Origin: Roseateles saccharophilus | GTDB lineage: Bacteria; Pseudomonadota; Gammaproteobacteria; Burkholderiales; Burkholderiaceae_C | DNA length: 64,000 nt | Reading direction: 5' to 3' | NCBI RefSeq assembly: GCF_004342485.1 | Contig: NZ_SMBU01000029.1 | Coordinates: 1-64,000, forward strand | In this document: positions 24,938 through 34,408 of the stretch, piece after piece | How positions within the stretch are numbered: the first letter of the stretch is position 1 | How the letters are laid out: each line of letters begins with the position of its first letter | Notes under the pieces: generated by a model | Database searches by the model: none | The model's input: only the letters and a program-made list of their open reading frames with translations | Told to the model about the DNA's origin: nothing | Made by a program: the position numbers and the translations under genes

Positions 24938-25954
24938 ATGAAGAAAGCTCTGATTGCCCTGGCCGTCCTCGGTCTGACCGGCGGCGCTGCCGTCGCGCAA
25001 TCCTCGGTCACCCTGTTCGGTGTCATTGACGCCGACATGAAGTACGTCAAAACCGGCGACCTCAAGCTGAAGAAGCTTGATTCCAGCGGCCTGAGCACCA
25101 GCCGTTTCGGCGTCAAGGGCGTGGAAGACCTCGGCGGTGGCCTGAAGGCCGGTTTCTGGCTGGAGTCCGAAGTCGGCGTCGACAAGGGCGACACCGGTAG
25201 CCAGTCCGCCTTCTGGGGCCGTCGCTCCACCGTCAGCCTGATGGGCGATTTCGGTGAAATCCGCCTGGGCCGCTACAAGACCGCGACCAAGCTGCACATC
25301 GAAGACTTCGATCCCTACGCCGCGACCGGCCTGGGCGACGTGACCAAGGTGTTCAGCAATGGCCTGGGCTCCGGCGCCACCACCTTCTCGCGCGCCGACA
25401 ACATGGTCAGCTACGAGACCCCCAGCGGTCTGGGTGGTTTCTATGGCGCTGCCGACATCGCCGCGGGCGAAGGCAACAACAACAACAAGGAACAGGACGT
25501 TCGTCTGGGCTACAAGGACGGCCCGATTCACGTCTCTGCCGCCTTCTCCAGCACGGGCGCGAACACCAAGTACAAGGTGTCCAGCGTTGCCGGTTCGTAT
25601 GACTTCAGCGGCATCAAGCCCGCCCTGATGTACACGACCACCAAGTTCGGTTCCGCCGAGATCAAGGCCGTCACCGCCGCCCTGACCTGGAGCCTGGGCC
25701 AGGGTCAACTGCAGACGTCGTACACCGACTCCAAGGCCAATGACGCTGCGCGTCTGGTCTCTGGTGTCGACAACGCCAAGCTGTTCGCGATCGGCTATAT
25801 CTACAGCCTGTCCAAGCGCACCTCGCTGTACACGACCTTCTCGCAGATCGACAACAATGGCGGCGCCAAGTACGTCGTGTCCGGCGCTCCCGCCGCGACC
25901 GCCGGTGGCCAGAAGTCCAGCGGCTTCGACGTCGGCATGCGCCACAGCTTCTGA
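24938..25954 (+). CDS. Outer-membrane porin (Gram-negative trimeric type)
   Basis: A 338-residue porin. A signal peptide (residues 1-20, ending AVA) is followed by QSSVTLFGVIDADMKYV, the classic first strand of Burkholderiales porins. LSTSRFGVKGVEDLGGGLKAG and a terminal phenylalanine (MRHSF) needed for BAM recognition are present. Alternating strands and loops predict a 16-strand barrel. AGGAG precedes the ATG. Codon use is strongly biased, which fits high expression. It has its own terminator. Confidence 0.95.
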   Translation: MKKALIALAVLGLTGGAAVAQSSVTLFGVIDADMKYVKTGDLKLKKLDSSGLSTSRFGVKGVEDLGGGLKAGFWLESEVGVDKGDTGSQSAFWGRRSTVSLMGDFGEIRLGRYKTATKLHIEDFDPYAATGLGDVTKVFSNGLGSGATTFSRADNMVSYETPSGLGGFYGAADIAAGEGNNNNKEQDVRLGYKDGPIHVSAAFSSTGANTKYKVSSVAGSYDFSGIKPALMYTTTKFGSAEIKAVTAALTWSLGQGQLQTSYTDSKANDAARLVSGVDNAKLFAIGYIYSLSKRTSLYTTFSQIDNNGGAKYVVSGAPAATAGGQKSSGFDVGMRHSF

Positions 25955-25986
25955 TCCCGCGCGGCCTTTGGCCGCCCGCATCAGTC

Positions 25987-26009
25987 AAGCCGCCTTCGGG
26001 CGGCTTTTT
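25987..26009 (+). terminator. Terminator of the first porin gene
   Basis: AAGCCGCC-TTCG-GGCGGCTT followed by a T run: a stable UUCG-type tetraloop hairpin 33 bases after the stop. Confidence 0.9.
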
Positions 26010-26045
26010 GTTGCCTGCTTGATCTGTCTCATTCGGGACAGGGGA

Positions 26046-26070
26046 ATTGCTGTGGAAATTCCACAACAAT
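26046..26070. promoter_or_regulatory. Operator-like palindrome upstream of the second porin
   Basis: ATTGCTGTGGAA and TTCCACAACAAT form 12-bp arms around one central base, with a single mismatch. It lies 70-94 bases upstream of the second porin start, a usual place for a dimeric regulator. No regulator is encoded nearby. Confidence 0.45.
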
Positions 26071-26139
26071 ACCGGCGAGATGGCTGGGTCCTTCGCTGAG
26101 AATGAGCCGGTTCAGATTTCTAAGCAGGAGACAAAGTCG

Positions 26140-27219
26140 ATGAAAAAAGCAGTTCTGGCCATCGCCGCACTGGCCGCTTGCACCTCTTCCGCCTGGGCCC
26201 AGTCCAGTGTGACCCTGTATGGCATCGTGGACGCCGCTGCGCGCTACTACACCAATACTGATGGCGCCAGCAATCTGGCTCCCAAGCAGCTCGTCCCCGG
26301 CGGCATGTCGCAGAGCCGCCTGGGCGTCAACGTCACTGAAGACATGGGTGGTGGCCTCAAAGCCCTGGTGAACATGGAGCACCGCCTGAACTCGGACACC
26401 GGCACCGTTGCGGCAGCCGATTTCTGGCGTCAGGTCTGGGTCGGGCTGCAGTCCAACGACTTCGGTCAGGTCCGCATGGGTCGCCAGTACAACGTGCTTT
26501 TCGATATCTACACGTCGACCTACGCTTCCTTCCGCTATTCGCCCTACATCGAGGCCTTCAAGCCCGAGATCGTGATGTCGGCCGGTGCGCGCCAGAGCAA
26601 TATGGTCAAGTACCTCGGCCAGGTGGGCGATGTCTATGGCGAGATCCAGGTCAGTGCCGGAGAGAACACGGTCAGCGCCGACAAGAGCATTGGTGGCTTG
26701 CTGCGCTACAACGACGGCACTTGGGGCGCTGGTGGTGCCTACTTGCAAGTGACGGACATTGCCGGCAGGAAGATGAAGGCCACGACGGTGGGGGCCTCCT
26801 ACACTTCGGGTCCGCTGTATGCCCATGTATCCTGGGCCAACAATAAGTTCGACGCTGGCACCGGCGTGCTGCAAGCCGGCTTCACCGCGGGTTGGGGCTT
26901 TGGGCCCCAGCTCACCGCTGCGGCTTCCAGCGTCAGCACGCGCGACATGTGGATGACCGGCCTGACCTATCAGTTGACCCCCCAGCTGAACCTGGGTGCC
27001 AACTACTGGCATACCACCCAGGCAGCTGCGGTCGGTACCGGCCTGCCTGACAGCAAGGCCGACCAGCTCGCGTTCGTGGCCGATTACGCCTTCTCTAAGC
27101 GTACGGATGCTTACTTCGAAGCCGATAACACCCGCTTCAGCTCTGGCGGCGCGATCCGCTTCAGCAACGGTGCTACATCGCGTACCGGCGTCATGGTCGG
27201 TCTGCGTCACCGTTTCTGA
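26140..27219 (+). CDS. Second outer-membrane porin
   Basis: A 359-residue porin of the same family as the upstream one but clearly diverged. A signal peptide ending AWA precedes QSSVTLYGIVDAAARYY. MSQSRLGVNVTEDMGGGLKA, DFWRQVWVGLQSNDFGQVRMGRQ-type eyelet strands and a terminal Phe (LRHRF) are present. GCAGGAG sits 9 bases before ATG 26140. The intervening terminator and palindrome suggest it is transcribed and controlled separately from the first porin. Confidence 0.95.
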   Translation: MKKAVLAIAALAACTSSAWAQSSVTLYGIVDAAARYYTNTDGASNLAPKQLVPGGMSQSRLGVNVTEDMGGGLKALVNMEHRLNSDTGTVAAADFWRQVWVGLQSNDFGQVRMGRQYNVLFDIYTSTYASFRYSPYIEAFKPEIVMSAGARQSNMVKYLGQVGDVYGEIQVSAGENTVSADKSIGGLLRYNDGTWGAGGAYLQVTDIAGRKMKATTVGASYTSGPLYAHVSWANNKFDAGTGVLQAGFTAGWGFGPQLTAAASSVSTRDMWMTGLTYQLTPQLNLGANYWHTTQAAAVGTGLPDSKADQLAFVADYAFSKRTDAYFEADNTRFSSGGAIRFSNGATSRTGVMVGLRHRF

Positions 27220-27243
27220 TCTTCGGGGCATTCGATCTAGTAG

Positions 27244-27270
27244 CGGGCCGCCTTGAGCGGCCCGTTTTTT
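27244..27270 (+). terminator. Terminator of the second porin gene
   Basis: CGGGCCGC-CTTGA-GCGGCCCG followed by six T residues, 25 bases after the porin stop. Confidence 0.9.
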
Positions 27271-27388
27271 ATGGTGGGGCGCCGCCTAGCGTCGGTCTAG
27301 GGCTTATCCTTTTGCCCGGCTAGGGTGCCCCGGCCATGATGCCCGCTCTGATTCGCCCGGCCCGGTTGGGGTGGAGTTCACGAGATTC

Positions 27389-28366
27389 ATGCTGGTCTTC
27401 ATCCTCCGCCGCCTGGCCCAGGCCCTCGTCGTCATGCTGTCGGTGGCCTTCATCGCCTTCATGCTGTTCCAGTTTGTCGGCGACCCGGTCACCAACCTGC
27501 TCGGTCAGGACGCGACCGAGGAGCAGCGCAGCGCGCTGCGCAAGGACCTGGGGCTGGATCAGCCCTTCCCGGTGCAATTCGCGCGCTTTGCCGTGAATGC
27601 GGCCCAGGGCGAGTTCGGCATCAGCCTGCGCCAGGGGCGCAAGGTGTCCGCGCTGATCGTCGAGCGTTTCCCGGCAACGCTGGAACTCGCCGTCGTCGCC
27701 GGCCTGATTGCCCTCGGCCTTGGCATTCCCCTTGGCGTCTACGCGGCATTGCGGCGTGGCAAGGCGAGCGCGCAGCTGCTGATGACGGCCACGCTGTTCG
27801 GTGTCAGCCTGCCCAACTTCGTCATCGGCATCGTGCTGATCTGGGTCTTCGCGGTCGAGCTGAAGTGGCTGCCGAGCTTCGGTCGCGGCGAGGTGGTCGC
27901 GTTCGGCGCCTGGACCTCGGGCCTGCCGACGCGCGACGGCCTCTTGCACCTGATCCTGCCGGCGTTCACGCTGTCGGCCTTCCAGCTGACGCTGATCATG
28001 CGCCTCGTGCGCGCCGAGATGCTCGAGGTGCTGCGCACCGACTACATCCGCTTCGCGCGTGCCCGCGGGCTGACGAATCGCAGCATCTACTTCGGCCATG
28101 CGCTGAAGAACACGCTGGTGCCCGTCATCACGATCACCGGCCTGCAACTCGGCTCGCTGATCGCCTTCGCCATCATCACCGAGCAGGTCTTCCAGTGGCC
28201 CGGCATGGGCCTGCTCTTCATCCAGGCGGTGCAGTTCGCCGATATCCCCGTGATGGCGGCCTACCTCTGCCTGATCTCGATGATCTTCGTCGTCATCAAC
28301 CTGGGCGTCGATCTGCTCTATTTCGCCGTCGACCCGCGCCTGCGCGTCGAAGGCAAGGTTCATTGA
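27389..28366 (+). CDS. Peptide/opine-type ABC transporter permease (DppB-like)
   Basis: A 325-residue inner-membrane permease. It starts MLVFILRRLAQALVVM, as DppB/OppB proteins do, has six predicted helices, and the EAA-type coupling loop DYIRFARARGLTNRSIYFGHALKN. The sequence GDPVTNLLG after helix 1 is typical. An in-frame GTG at 27371 would add six residues; ATG 27389 gives the conventional start. First gene of a four-gene importer operon. Confidence 0.9.
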   Translation: MLVFILRRLAQALVVMLSVAFIAFMLFQFVGDPVTNLLGQDATEEQRSALRKDLGLDQPFPVQFARFAVNAAQGEFGISLRQGRKVSALIVERFPATLELAVVAGLIALGLGIPLGVYAALRRGKASAQLLMTATLFGVSLPNFVIGIVLIWVFAVELKWLPSFGRGEVVAFGAWTSGLPTRDGLLHLILPAFTLSAFQLTLIMRLVRAEMLEVLRTDYIRFARARGLTNRSIYFGHALKNTLVPVITITGLQLGSLIAFAIITEQVFQWPGMGLLFIQAVQFADIPVMAAYLCLISMIFVVINLGVDLLYFAVDPRLRVEGKVH

Positions 28367-28367
28367 C

Positions 28368-29312
28368 GTGGCAGTCGACGCCAATCCCAACCCCACACCG
28401 TCGGCCTCTGCGCTGCGCGGCTTCTTCGGCGGCGATGTCTGGCATTCCTTTCGCACGTCGCCGGTCGCGATGCTGGCCGCCGTCATCGCAGCCACGTGCT
28501 TTGTCTGCGCGCTGTTCGCCGAATTCGTCGCGCCTCACAACCCCTTCGACCTGGCGACGCTGGAGCTGATGGACTCGCTGAAGCCGCCGGCCTGGATCGA
28601 CGGTGGCGAGTCCAGATACCTGCTCGGCACCGATGGCCAGGGCCGCGACATCCTGTCCGCGCTGATGTATGGCACGCGCATCTCGCTGCTGGTGGGCGTG
28701 GCGTCGGTGCTGCTGTCCTTGCTGATCGGCGTCAGCCTCGGCCTGCTGGCCGGCTTTGTCGGTGGCCGTGTGGACGCCCTCGTCATGCGCGTCTGCGATG
28801 TGATGCTGTCCTTCCCCTCCATCCTCGTCGCGCTGATGATCAGCGGCGTCGGCCGCAGCCTGTTTCCGCATGCGCCCGACGCGCTGGCCTTCATCGTCCT
28901 CGTGTTGGCGATTGCGCTGACGGGCTGGGTGCAGTACGCGCGCACGGTGCGCGGCTCGACACTGGTGGAGCGCAACAAGGAATATGTGCAGGCGGCCCGC
29001 GTCATCGGCGTGGGCTCGTTGCGCATCATGCGTCGGCATGTGCTGCCCAACGTGCTCGGGCCGGTCCTCGTGCTGGCCACCATCCAGATCGCGTCGGCCA
29101 TCATCACCGAGGCCACGCTGTCCTTCCTCGGCGTCGGCGTGCCGGTCACGAGCCCATCGCTGGGCACGCTGATCCGCAATGGCAACGACACCCTGTTCTC
29201 GGGCGAGTGGTGGATCACCGCCTGGCCCAGCCTGATGCTGGTGTTGATCACGCTCAGCGTGAACCTGCTCGGCGACTGGCTGCGCGACGCGCTCAACCCG
29301 AGGCTGCGATGA
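28368..29312 (+). CDS. Peptide-type ABC transporter permease (DppC-like)
   Basis: A 314-residue permease starting at GTG 28368, 1 base after the DppB-like stop. It has the N-terminal OppC helix, the LGTDGQGRDILSALMYGTRISL block that marks DppC/OppC proteins, five or six helices and the coupling loop EYVQAARVIGVGSLRIMRRHVLPN. It pairs with the DppB-like subunit to form the channel. Confidence 0.92.
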   Translation: MAVDANPNPTPSASALRGFFGGDVWHSFRTSPVAMLAAVIAATCFVCALFAEFVAPHNPFDLATLELMDSLKPPAWIDGGESRYLLGTDGQGRDILSALMYGTRISLLVGVASVLLSLLIGVSLGLLAGFVGGRVDALVMRVCDVMLSFPSILVALMISGVGRSLFPHAPDALAFIVLVLAIALTGWVQYARTVRGSTLVERNKEYVQAARVIGVGSLRIMRRHVLPNVLGPVLVLATIQIASAIITEATLSFLGVGVPVTSPSLGTLIRNGNDTLFSGEWWITAWPSLMLVLITLSVNLLGDWLRDALNPRLR

Positions 29313-30289
29313 CTGCACCGCTGCTCGAAGTCAGCCACCTGCGGGTGGAGTTCCCGACCCGCCATGGCACGTTGCTGGCGTTGGACGACATCTCGTTTGC
29401 GATTGCGCCGGGCGAGATCCTCGGCATCGTCGGCGAGTCGGGTGCCGGCAAGTCGCTGACGGGTGCGGCCATCATCGGCCTGCTCGACCCGCCGGGCCGC
29501 ATTGCCGCAGGTGAGATCCATTTGGCGGGCCGTCGCATCGACAACCTGCCCGACGAACAGATGCGCCGCGTGCGCGGCCGCGAGATCGGCGCCGTCTTCC
29601 AGGACCCGCTGACTTCGCTGAATCCGCTCTACACCGTCGGCCGGCAGTTGGTCGAGACCATCACGACCCACCTCGACTTGACGGCTGCACAGGCGCGCAG
29701 GCGCGCCATCGAACTGCTCGCGTCCACCGGCATCCCGGCGCCCGAGGCGCGCATCGACCACCACCCGCACCAGTTCTCCGGCGGCATGCGCCAGCGCGTC
29801 GTCATCGCACTGGCGCTCGCGGCCCAGCCCAAGCTCATCGTCGCGGACGAGCCGACGACGGCGCTCGATGTCTCCATCCAGGCGCAGATCATTGCGTTGC
29901 TGAAACGGGTCTGCAAGGAGCAGGGGGCGGCGGTCATGCTGGTCACGCACGACATGGGCGTCATCGCCGAGACCTGTGATCGCGTCGCGGTCATGTATGC
30001 CGGCCGCATTGCCGAGACCGGCCCGGTGGCCGACGTCATCCACCGCCCGGCCCATCCCTACACAGTGGGCCTGATGGGTTCCATCCCGGCCATGGACGAG
30101 GACCGCGAGAGCCTGCTGCAGATCGATGGCGCAATGCCGCGGCTGACGGCCATTCCGGGCGGCTGCGCGTTCAATCCGCGCTGCCCGCATGTGTTCGACC
30201 GCTGTCGCGTCGAACGGCCCGAACTGGAGGTGGTCGGCGCGACGCGCGCAGCCTGCTGGAGGCCCGTCACGCCGGAGGCCGTCCAATGA
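29309..30289 (+). CDS. Peptide ABC transporter ATPase (DppD-like)
   Basis: A 326-residue ATPase with Walker [10 protein letters not shown] loop [10 protein letters not shown], signature SGGMRQR, and Walker [15 protein letters not shown]-terminal oligopeptide-transporter extension contains [16 protein letters not shown], whose cysteines in OppD/DppD relatives can hold a Fe-S cluster. The ATG overlaps the permease stop by 4 bases. Confidence 0.93.
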   Translation: MTAPLLEVSHLRVEFPTRHGTLLALDDISFAIAPGEILGIVGESGAGKSLTGAAIIGLLDPPGRIAAGEIHLAGRRIDNLPDEQMRRVRGREIGAVFQDPLTSLNPLYTVGRQLVETITTHLDLTAAQARRRAIELLASTGIPAPEARIDHHPHQFSGGMRQRVVIALALAAQPKLIVADEPTTALDVSIQAQIIALLKRVCKEQGAAVMLVTHDMGVIAETCDRVAVMYAGRIAETGPVADVIHRPAHPYTVGLMGSIPAMDEDRESLLQIDGAMPRLTAIPGGCAFNPRCPHVFDRCRVERPELEVVGATRAACWRPVTPEAVQ

Positions 30290-31284
30290 GCGCCCCGCTC
30301 GTCGAGGTGCAGGACCTTGCCAAGGTCTTCGACGTGTCACCGCCCTGGCTGAACCGCATCGTCGAGCGCAAGCCCAGGGCCTTCGTGCATGCGGTCGATG
30401 GCGTGTCGTTCTCCATCCAGCGCGGCAGGACACTGGCCTTGGTGGGTGAGAGCGGTTGCGGCAAGAGCACGGTGGCGCGCCTGCTGGTGGGCCTGCACGG
30501 GGCGACGCACGGCGCGGTGCGCATCGATGGCGAGGACATCGCCAGGACGCTGGCCGGCCCCGGTGCGCTAAAGCTGCGCCGTCGTATGCAGATGATCTTC
30601 CAGGACCCCTATGCATCGCTGAATCCGCGCTGGAAGGTGCTGGACATCGTCGCCGAGCCGCTGCGCGAGCATGGCCTGGTGGCGAGCGCGGCCGACGCGA
30701 AGGCGCGCGTCGGCAAACTGCTCGACGCCGTGGGCCTGAACCCGGCCGATGCCGATAAGTTCCCGCACCAGTTCTCCGGCGGCCAGCGCCAGCGCATCTC
30801 CATCGCGCGGGCGCTGGCGACACAGCCTGAATTCCTGGTCTGCGACGAACCGACGTCGGCGCTGGATGTTTCGGTGCAGGCCCAGGTGCTCAACATCATG
30901 AAGGACCTGCAGCGCGAGCAGGGTCTGACCTATCTCTTCATCTCGCACAACCTCGCCGTCGTGCGCCACATGGCCGACGAGATCGGCGTCATGTACCTCG
31001 GCCGCCTCGTCGAGGTCGCAGACAAGACCGAGCTGTTCGCCAAGCCCAGGCACCCCTACACGCGCATGCTGCTGGACGCGATTCCCGACATCCACATGAG
31101 CGGTCGGGCCCGCACGCCGGTGCAGGGTGAGGTGCCGAACCCGCTTCAGCCTCCGAACGGCTGCAGCTTCCACCCGCGCTGCCCGCTTGCCGACGAACGC
31201 TGCCGGCGCGAGCGACCGCCGTTGCTGGAGATCCGGGGTGTTCGCGTGGCCTGCCACGCGGTGGAAGAGGGCAGGGCGGGCTGA
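30286..31284 (+). CDS. Peptide ABC transporter ATPase (DppF-like)
   Basis: A 332-residue ATPase with Walker [11 protein letters not shown] loop [12 protein letters not shown], signature SGGQRQR, Walker [13 protein letters not shown], and the C-terminal [16 protein letters not shown] segment. It forms the ATPase pair with the previous gene, which it overlaps by 4 bases. The operon ends here without a substrate-binding protein. Confidence 0.93.
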   Translation: MSAPLVEVQDLAKVFDVSPPWLNRIVERKPRAFVHAVDGVSFSIQRGRTLALVGESGCGKSTVARLLVGLHGATHGAVRIDGEDIARTLAGPGALKLRRRMQMIFQDPYASLNPRWKVLDIVAEPLREHGLVASAADAKARVGKLLDAVGLNPADADKFPHQFSGGQRQRISIARALATQPEFLVCDEPTSALDVSVQAQVLNIMKDLQREQGLTYLFISHNLAVVRHMADEIGVMYLGRLVEVADKTELFAKPRHPYTRMLLDAIPDIHMSGRARTPVQGEVPNPLQPPNGCSFHPRCPLADERCRRERPPLLEIRGVRVACHAVEEGRAG

Positions 31285-31437
31285 TCAGCGCGCTGGCGCC
31301 GAGGCAGGCGCAGTAGCCGCGGCGGACACCGGCTTGGGCAGTGTCAGCGGCCCCTTCTGGCCACAACCCGCAAGGGCGGTAAGGGTGATCAGCAGGGCGG
31401 CGAGGCGCCCACCTACACTGGTGGCAGTCTTTTTCAT
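31285..31437 (-). CDS. lptM: LPS-assembly support lipoprotein LptM (YifL family)
   Basis: A 50-residue lipoprotein translated from the minus strand. It has an N-terminal MKKT, a hydrophobic stretch, lipobox LAGC (Cys25), then the family hallmark GQKGPLTLP and an Ala/Pro tail. In Escherichia coli this protein helps oxidative maturation of the LptD translocon, and yifL lies beside cyaY there too, which supports the call. Its stop directly follows the DppF-like stop (convergent). Confidence 0.88.
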   Translation of the reverse strand: MKKTATSVGGRLAALLITLTALAGCGQKGPLTLPKPVSAAATAPASAPAR

Positions 31438-31449
31438 CTGCGCCAGTTT

Positions 31450-31782
31450 ATGTCCCTGTCAGACGCCGACTACCACGCCAAGGCCCATGCGCTGCTCGCC
31501 CGCATCGAGGCACAGATCGATGCCTGGCTCGAGGGCGACGTGGTGGACATCGACACCCATCGCACGGGCGGCCTGCTGGAACTCGGCATGCCGGGTGGCA
31601 GCAAGATCGTCATCAACACCCAGCCGCCGCTGCAGGAGATCTGGCTGGCCGCGCGCGCCGGCGGCTACCACTTCAAGTGGGACGGCTCGCAATGGCTGGA
31701 CCGCGAGGGCCAGGAGTTCTGCCTGCGGCTGTCGCGCTGCGCCAGCGAGCAGGCCGGGCAGGTTTTGACATTCGCTGACTGA
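31450..31782 (+). CDS. cyaY: Frataxin-like iron-sulfur protein CyaY
   Basis: A 110-residue frataxin. The acidic first helix (DADYHAKAHALLARIEAQID), GDVVDIDTHRTGGLLEL, IVINTQPPLQEIWLAA and the GGYHFKWDGSQW sheet strand with conserved Trp residues are all present. It modulates iron-sulfur cluster assembly with IscS/IscU. It is divergent from lptM by 12 bases, so the two 5' ends share one promoter region. Confidence 0.94.
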   Translation: MSLSDADYHAKAHALLARIEAQIDAWLEGDVVDIDTHRTGGLLELGMPGGSKIVINTQPPLQEIWLAARAGGYHFKWDGSQWLDREGQEFCLRLSRCASEQAGQVLTFAD

Positions 31783-31823
31783 ACGGCCGCTTTGTAGGCG
31801 ACCTGCCTTGCCGAGTGGCTGCT

Positions 31824-31961
31824 GTGGAACCGGCTTTGCCGGGCCACTGGCAGCGCCCCCTTGAGGGGGCTGAGGCCGGACACAAAGAGTCCTGAGGACT
31901 CTTTGTGCTTGCCGAAGGCCAAGGCCTCTGGCCTTGGCACGGCGAAGCCGGTAGGGGGTGG
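31824..31961. repeat. Composite palindromic repeat, copy B, expanded
   Basis: Same framework as at 9493-9561: GTGGAACCGGC..GCCGGGCCAC, GCCCCC-TTGA-GGGGGC at 31855-31870, and GGCGAAGCCGGTAGGGGGTGG at the end. Two extra perfect palindromes are inserted before the last block: CACAAAGAGTCC-TGA-GGACTCTTTGTG (31881-31907) and GCCAAGGCC-TCT-GGCCTTGGC (31918-31938). It fills the convergent gap between cyaY and mrcA. Confidence 0.7.
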
Positions 31962-31969
31962 GCCGGCCC

Positions 31970-34357
31970 CTAGCGTTTGAAGAGGTCGAGGATCGACTTC
32001 TTCTCCTCGTCCGTGGCTGCGCCCGGCACGTTCGGCTCGTTGGACAGCTCGCGCACGCCGCTCGTGCCCGAGTACTCCTCGTAGAACCATTCGCCGTTTA
32101 CGTTGACGACGCCCTCGGGAGGCGCCACTTCGTCGACGGCCTTGTTCTTCAGCGCGTACTGCATGTACTCGATCCAGACAGGCAGGCTCAGGCCGCCGCC
32201 GGTCTCCCGGTCGCCGAGCTTGCGCGGCTGGTCGTAGCCGATCCAGACGACGGCCGCGAGTTCCTTCTGGTAGCCGGCGAACCAGGCGTCCATAGAGTCG
32301 TTGGTCGTGCCGGTCTTGCCGTAAATGTCGGGGCGCTTCAGAGTGGCCTGGGCGCGCGCCGCCGTGCCGCTGCGTGTGACCTCCTGCAGCAGGCTGCTCA
32401 TCATGAAGGCGTTGCGCGGTTCGATGGCGCGGGCGTTGTCGGTCAGCGTCGTCGGCAGGGCTTCGTAGAGCAGCTTGCCCTTGTTGTCGGTGATCTTCGC
32501 GATGAGCTGCGGGTTCACGCGGTAGCCGCCGTTGGCGAACACCGAATAGGCCTGGGCCATCTGCATCGGCGTCACCGAGCCGGCACCCAGCGCCATCGTC
32601 AGGTAGGCGGGGTGCTTCTCGGCCTCGAAGCCGAAGCGCGTGATCCAGTCCTGCGCATAACGCACGCCGATGGAGTGCAGGATGCGGATGGACACCATGT
32701 TCTTGGACTTGGCCAGCGCGGTGCGCAGCGGCATCGGGCCTTCGAACTTGCCGTCGTAGTTCTTGGGTTCCCAGGGTTGGCTGCCGGTCACGCCGGCGTC
32801 GAAGAACAGTGGCGCGTCATTCACGACGGTGGCAGGCGTGAAGCCCTTCTCCAGTGCCGCCGAGTAGATGAAGGGCTTGAAGCTGGAGCCGGGCTGGCGC
32901 CAGGCCTGGGTCACGTGGTTGAACTTGTTCTTGTTGTAGTCGAAGCCGCCGACCATCGCGTGCACCTGGCCGTTGCGCGGGTCCAGGGATACGAAGGCGC
33001 CCTCGACCTCGGGCAACTGGGTGATGGTCCACTCGTTGCCGTCCTTCTGCTTGGCGCCCTTGACGACGCGGATGACGGCGCCCCGGCGGATGCGGGTCTT
33101 GGGGTTGCCCTTGTCCGACAGGCCCGAGGTCGCGGGCTTGAGGCCGTCGCCGGTGATGGTGATGCCCTCGCCGCTTTGCAGCACGGCGGTGACCTTCTTC
33201 GGGTCGGCCTCGAGCACGACGGCGGCCAGCAGCTCGTCGTTGGCCGGGTGGTCGCCCAGGGCCTCGGCGATGCGGGTGTCCAGTTCCTTGGCGTCACCGG
33301 GCAGGTCGGCGTAGGCCTCGGGGCCGCGGTAGACCTGACGCTTCTCGTAGTCGAGGATGCCGCGGCGCAGTGCGCGATAGGCGGTGTTCTGCTCGGCGCT
33401 GTTCAGCGTCAGGTAGACGTTGAGGCCGCGCGAATAGGCCTCGTCGCCGTACTGGTTGAAGATCAGCTGGCGCGCCGCCTCGGCGACGAACTCGGCGTGC
33501 GAGACGGACTCGTTCACCGGCCGGATGCGCAGCTTCTCGGCCTTGGCCTCGTCGCGCTGCTCCTCGGTGATGTAGCCGGTCTCGTACATCCGCTCGATGA
33601 TGTATTGCTGGCGGATGGCGGCGCGCTTGGGGTTGTTGATCGGGTTGTAGGCCGACGGCGCCTTGGGCAGACCGGCCAGCATCGCGGCCTCGGCCACGCT
33701 GATCTTGTCCAGCGGCTTGCCGAAATAGACCTCGCTGGCCGCCGCGAAGCCGTGCGCGCGGTGGCCCAGGAAGATCTGGTTCATGTAGATCTCGAGGATC
33801 TTCTCCTTGGGCAGGGCCGCCTCGATCTTCAGCGCCAGCAGGATCTCGTAGATCTTGCGCGTGAAGGTCTTCTCCGTGGACAGGTAGAAGTTGCGCGCCA
33901 CCTGCATCGTGATGGTCGACGCGCCCTGGCTGCGCGACTCGCCCACATTGGCCAGGCCGGCCCGGATCACGCCCAGGTAGTCGACGCCCCCGTGCTGGTA
34001 GAAGCGCGCGTCCTCGATGGCCAGCACCGCCTCCTGCATGACCTTGGGGATCTGCTGGATCGGTAGATAGCTGCGGCGCTCCTCGCCGAACTCGCCCAGC
34101 AGCACGCCGTCGCTGGACAGCACCCGCATGGGCAGCTTGGGGCGGTAGTCGGTCAGCCCGCTGATGTCCGGCAGGTTGGGGTAGGCCAGCGCAAGTGCCA
34201 GCCCCAGCAGCAGGGCCACGGCAGCCGCGCCGCCGGCCAGCAGCCCCAGGCCCCACAGTGCCAAGCGGGCCAGGTGCTTGCCAGTGGTGGAGGGGGGCTT
34301 GCCGGCGGTGGCTGCGGTGGAGGGGCTGGGCGCAGCGGATCGGGGCATGTCGTTCAT
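31970..34357 (-). CDS. mrcA: Penicillin-binding protein 1A
   Basis: A 795-residue class A PBP: a cytoplasmic tail, one membrane helix (about 30-58), then a GT51 transglycosylase with EDARFYQHGGVD (catalytic Glu115) and QGASTITMQVARN. The transpeptidase has Ser491 of GSSFKPF, the SKN triad motif and KTGTT. It polymerises and cross-links peptidoglycan. It is divergent from pilM, the usual ponA-pilMNOPQ arrangement. Confidence 0.96.
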   Translation of the reverse strand: MNDMPRSAAPSPSTAATAGKPPSTTGKHLARLALWGLGLLAGGAAAVALLLGLALALAYPNLPDISGLTDYRPKLPMRVLSSDGVLLGEFGEERRSYLPIQQIPKVMQEAVLAIEDARFYQHGGVDYLGVIRAGLANVGESRSQGASTITMQVARNFYLSTEKTFTRKIYEILLALKIEAALPKEKILEIYMNQIFLGHRAHGFAAASEVYFGKPLDKISVAEAAMLAGLPKAPSAYNPINNPKRAAIRQQYIIERMYETGYITEEQRDEAKAEKLRIRPVNESVSHAEFVAEAARQLIFNQYGDEAYSRGLNVYLTLNSAEQNTAYRALRRGILDYEKRQVYRGPEAYADLPGDAKELDTRIAEALGDHPANDELLAAVVLEADPKKVTAVLQSGEGITITGDGLKPATSGLSDKGNPKTRIRRGAVIRVVKGAKQKDGNEWTITQLPEVEGAFVSLDPRNGQVHAMVGGFDYNKNKFNHVTQAWRQPGSSFKPFIYSAALEKGFTPATVVNDAPLFFDAGVTGSQPWEPKNYDGKFEGPMPLRTALAKSKNMVSIRILHSIGVRYAQDWITRFGFEAEKHPAYLTMALGAGSVTPMQMAQAYSVFANGGYRVNPQLIAKITDNKGKLLYEALPTTLTDNARAIEPRNAFMMSSLLQEVTRSGTAARAQATLKRPDIYGKTGTTNDSMDAWFAGYQKELAAVVWIGYDQPRKLGDRETGGGLSLPVWIEYMQYALKNKAVDEVAPPEGVVNVNGEWFYEEYSGTSGVRELSNEPNVPGAATDEEKKSILDLFKR

Positions 34358-34402
34358 GTGCCGGCAGGGCGCGCCGTTGGGCGCGTGGGGAAGAGGCGGC
34401 GG

Positions 34403-34408
34403 ATTATA
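34403..34408 (-). promoter_or_regulatory. Candidate -10 of mrcA
   Basis: A perfect TATAAT on the minus strand, about 45 bases before the mrcA ATG. The -35 region (GACGGC at 17 bases) is weak. A perfect -10 is rare in this base composition. Confidence 0.4.
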
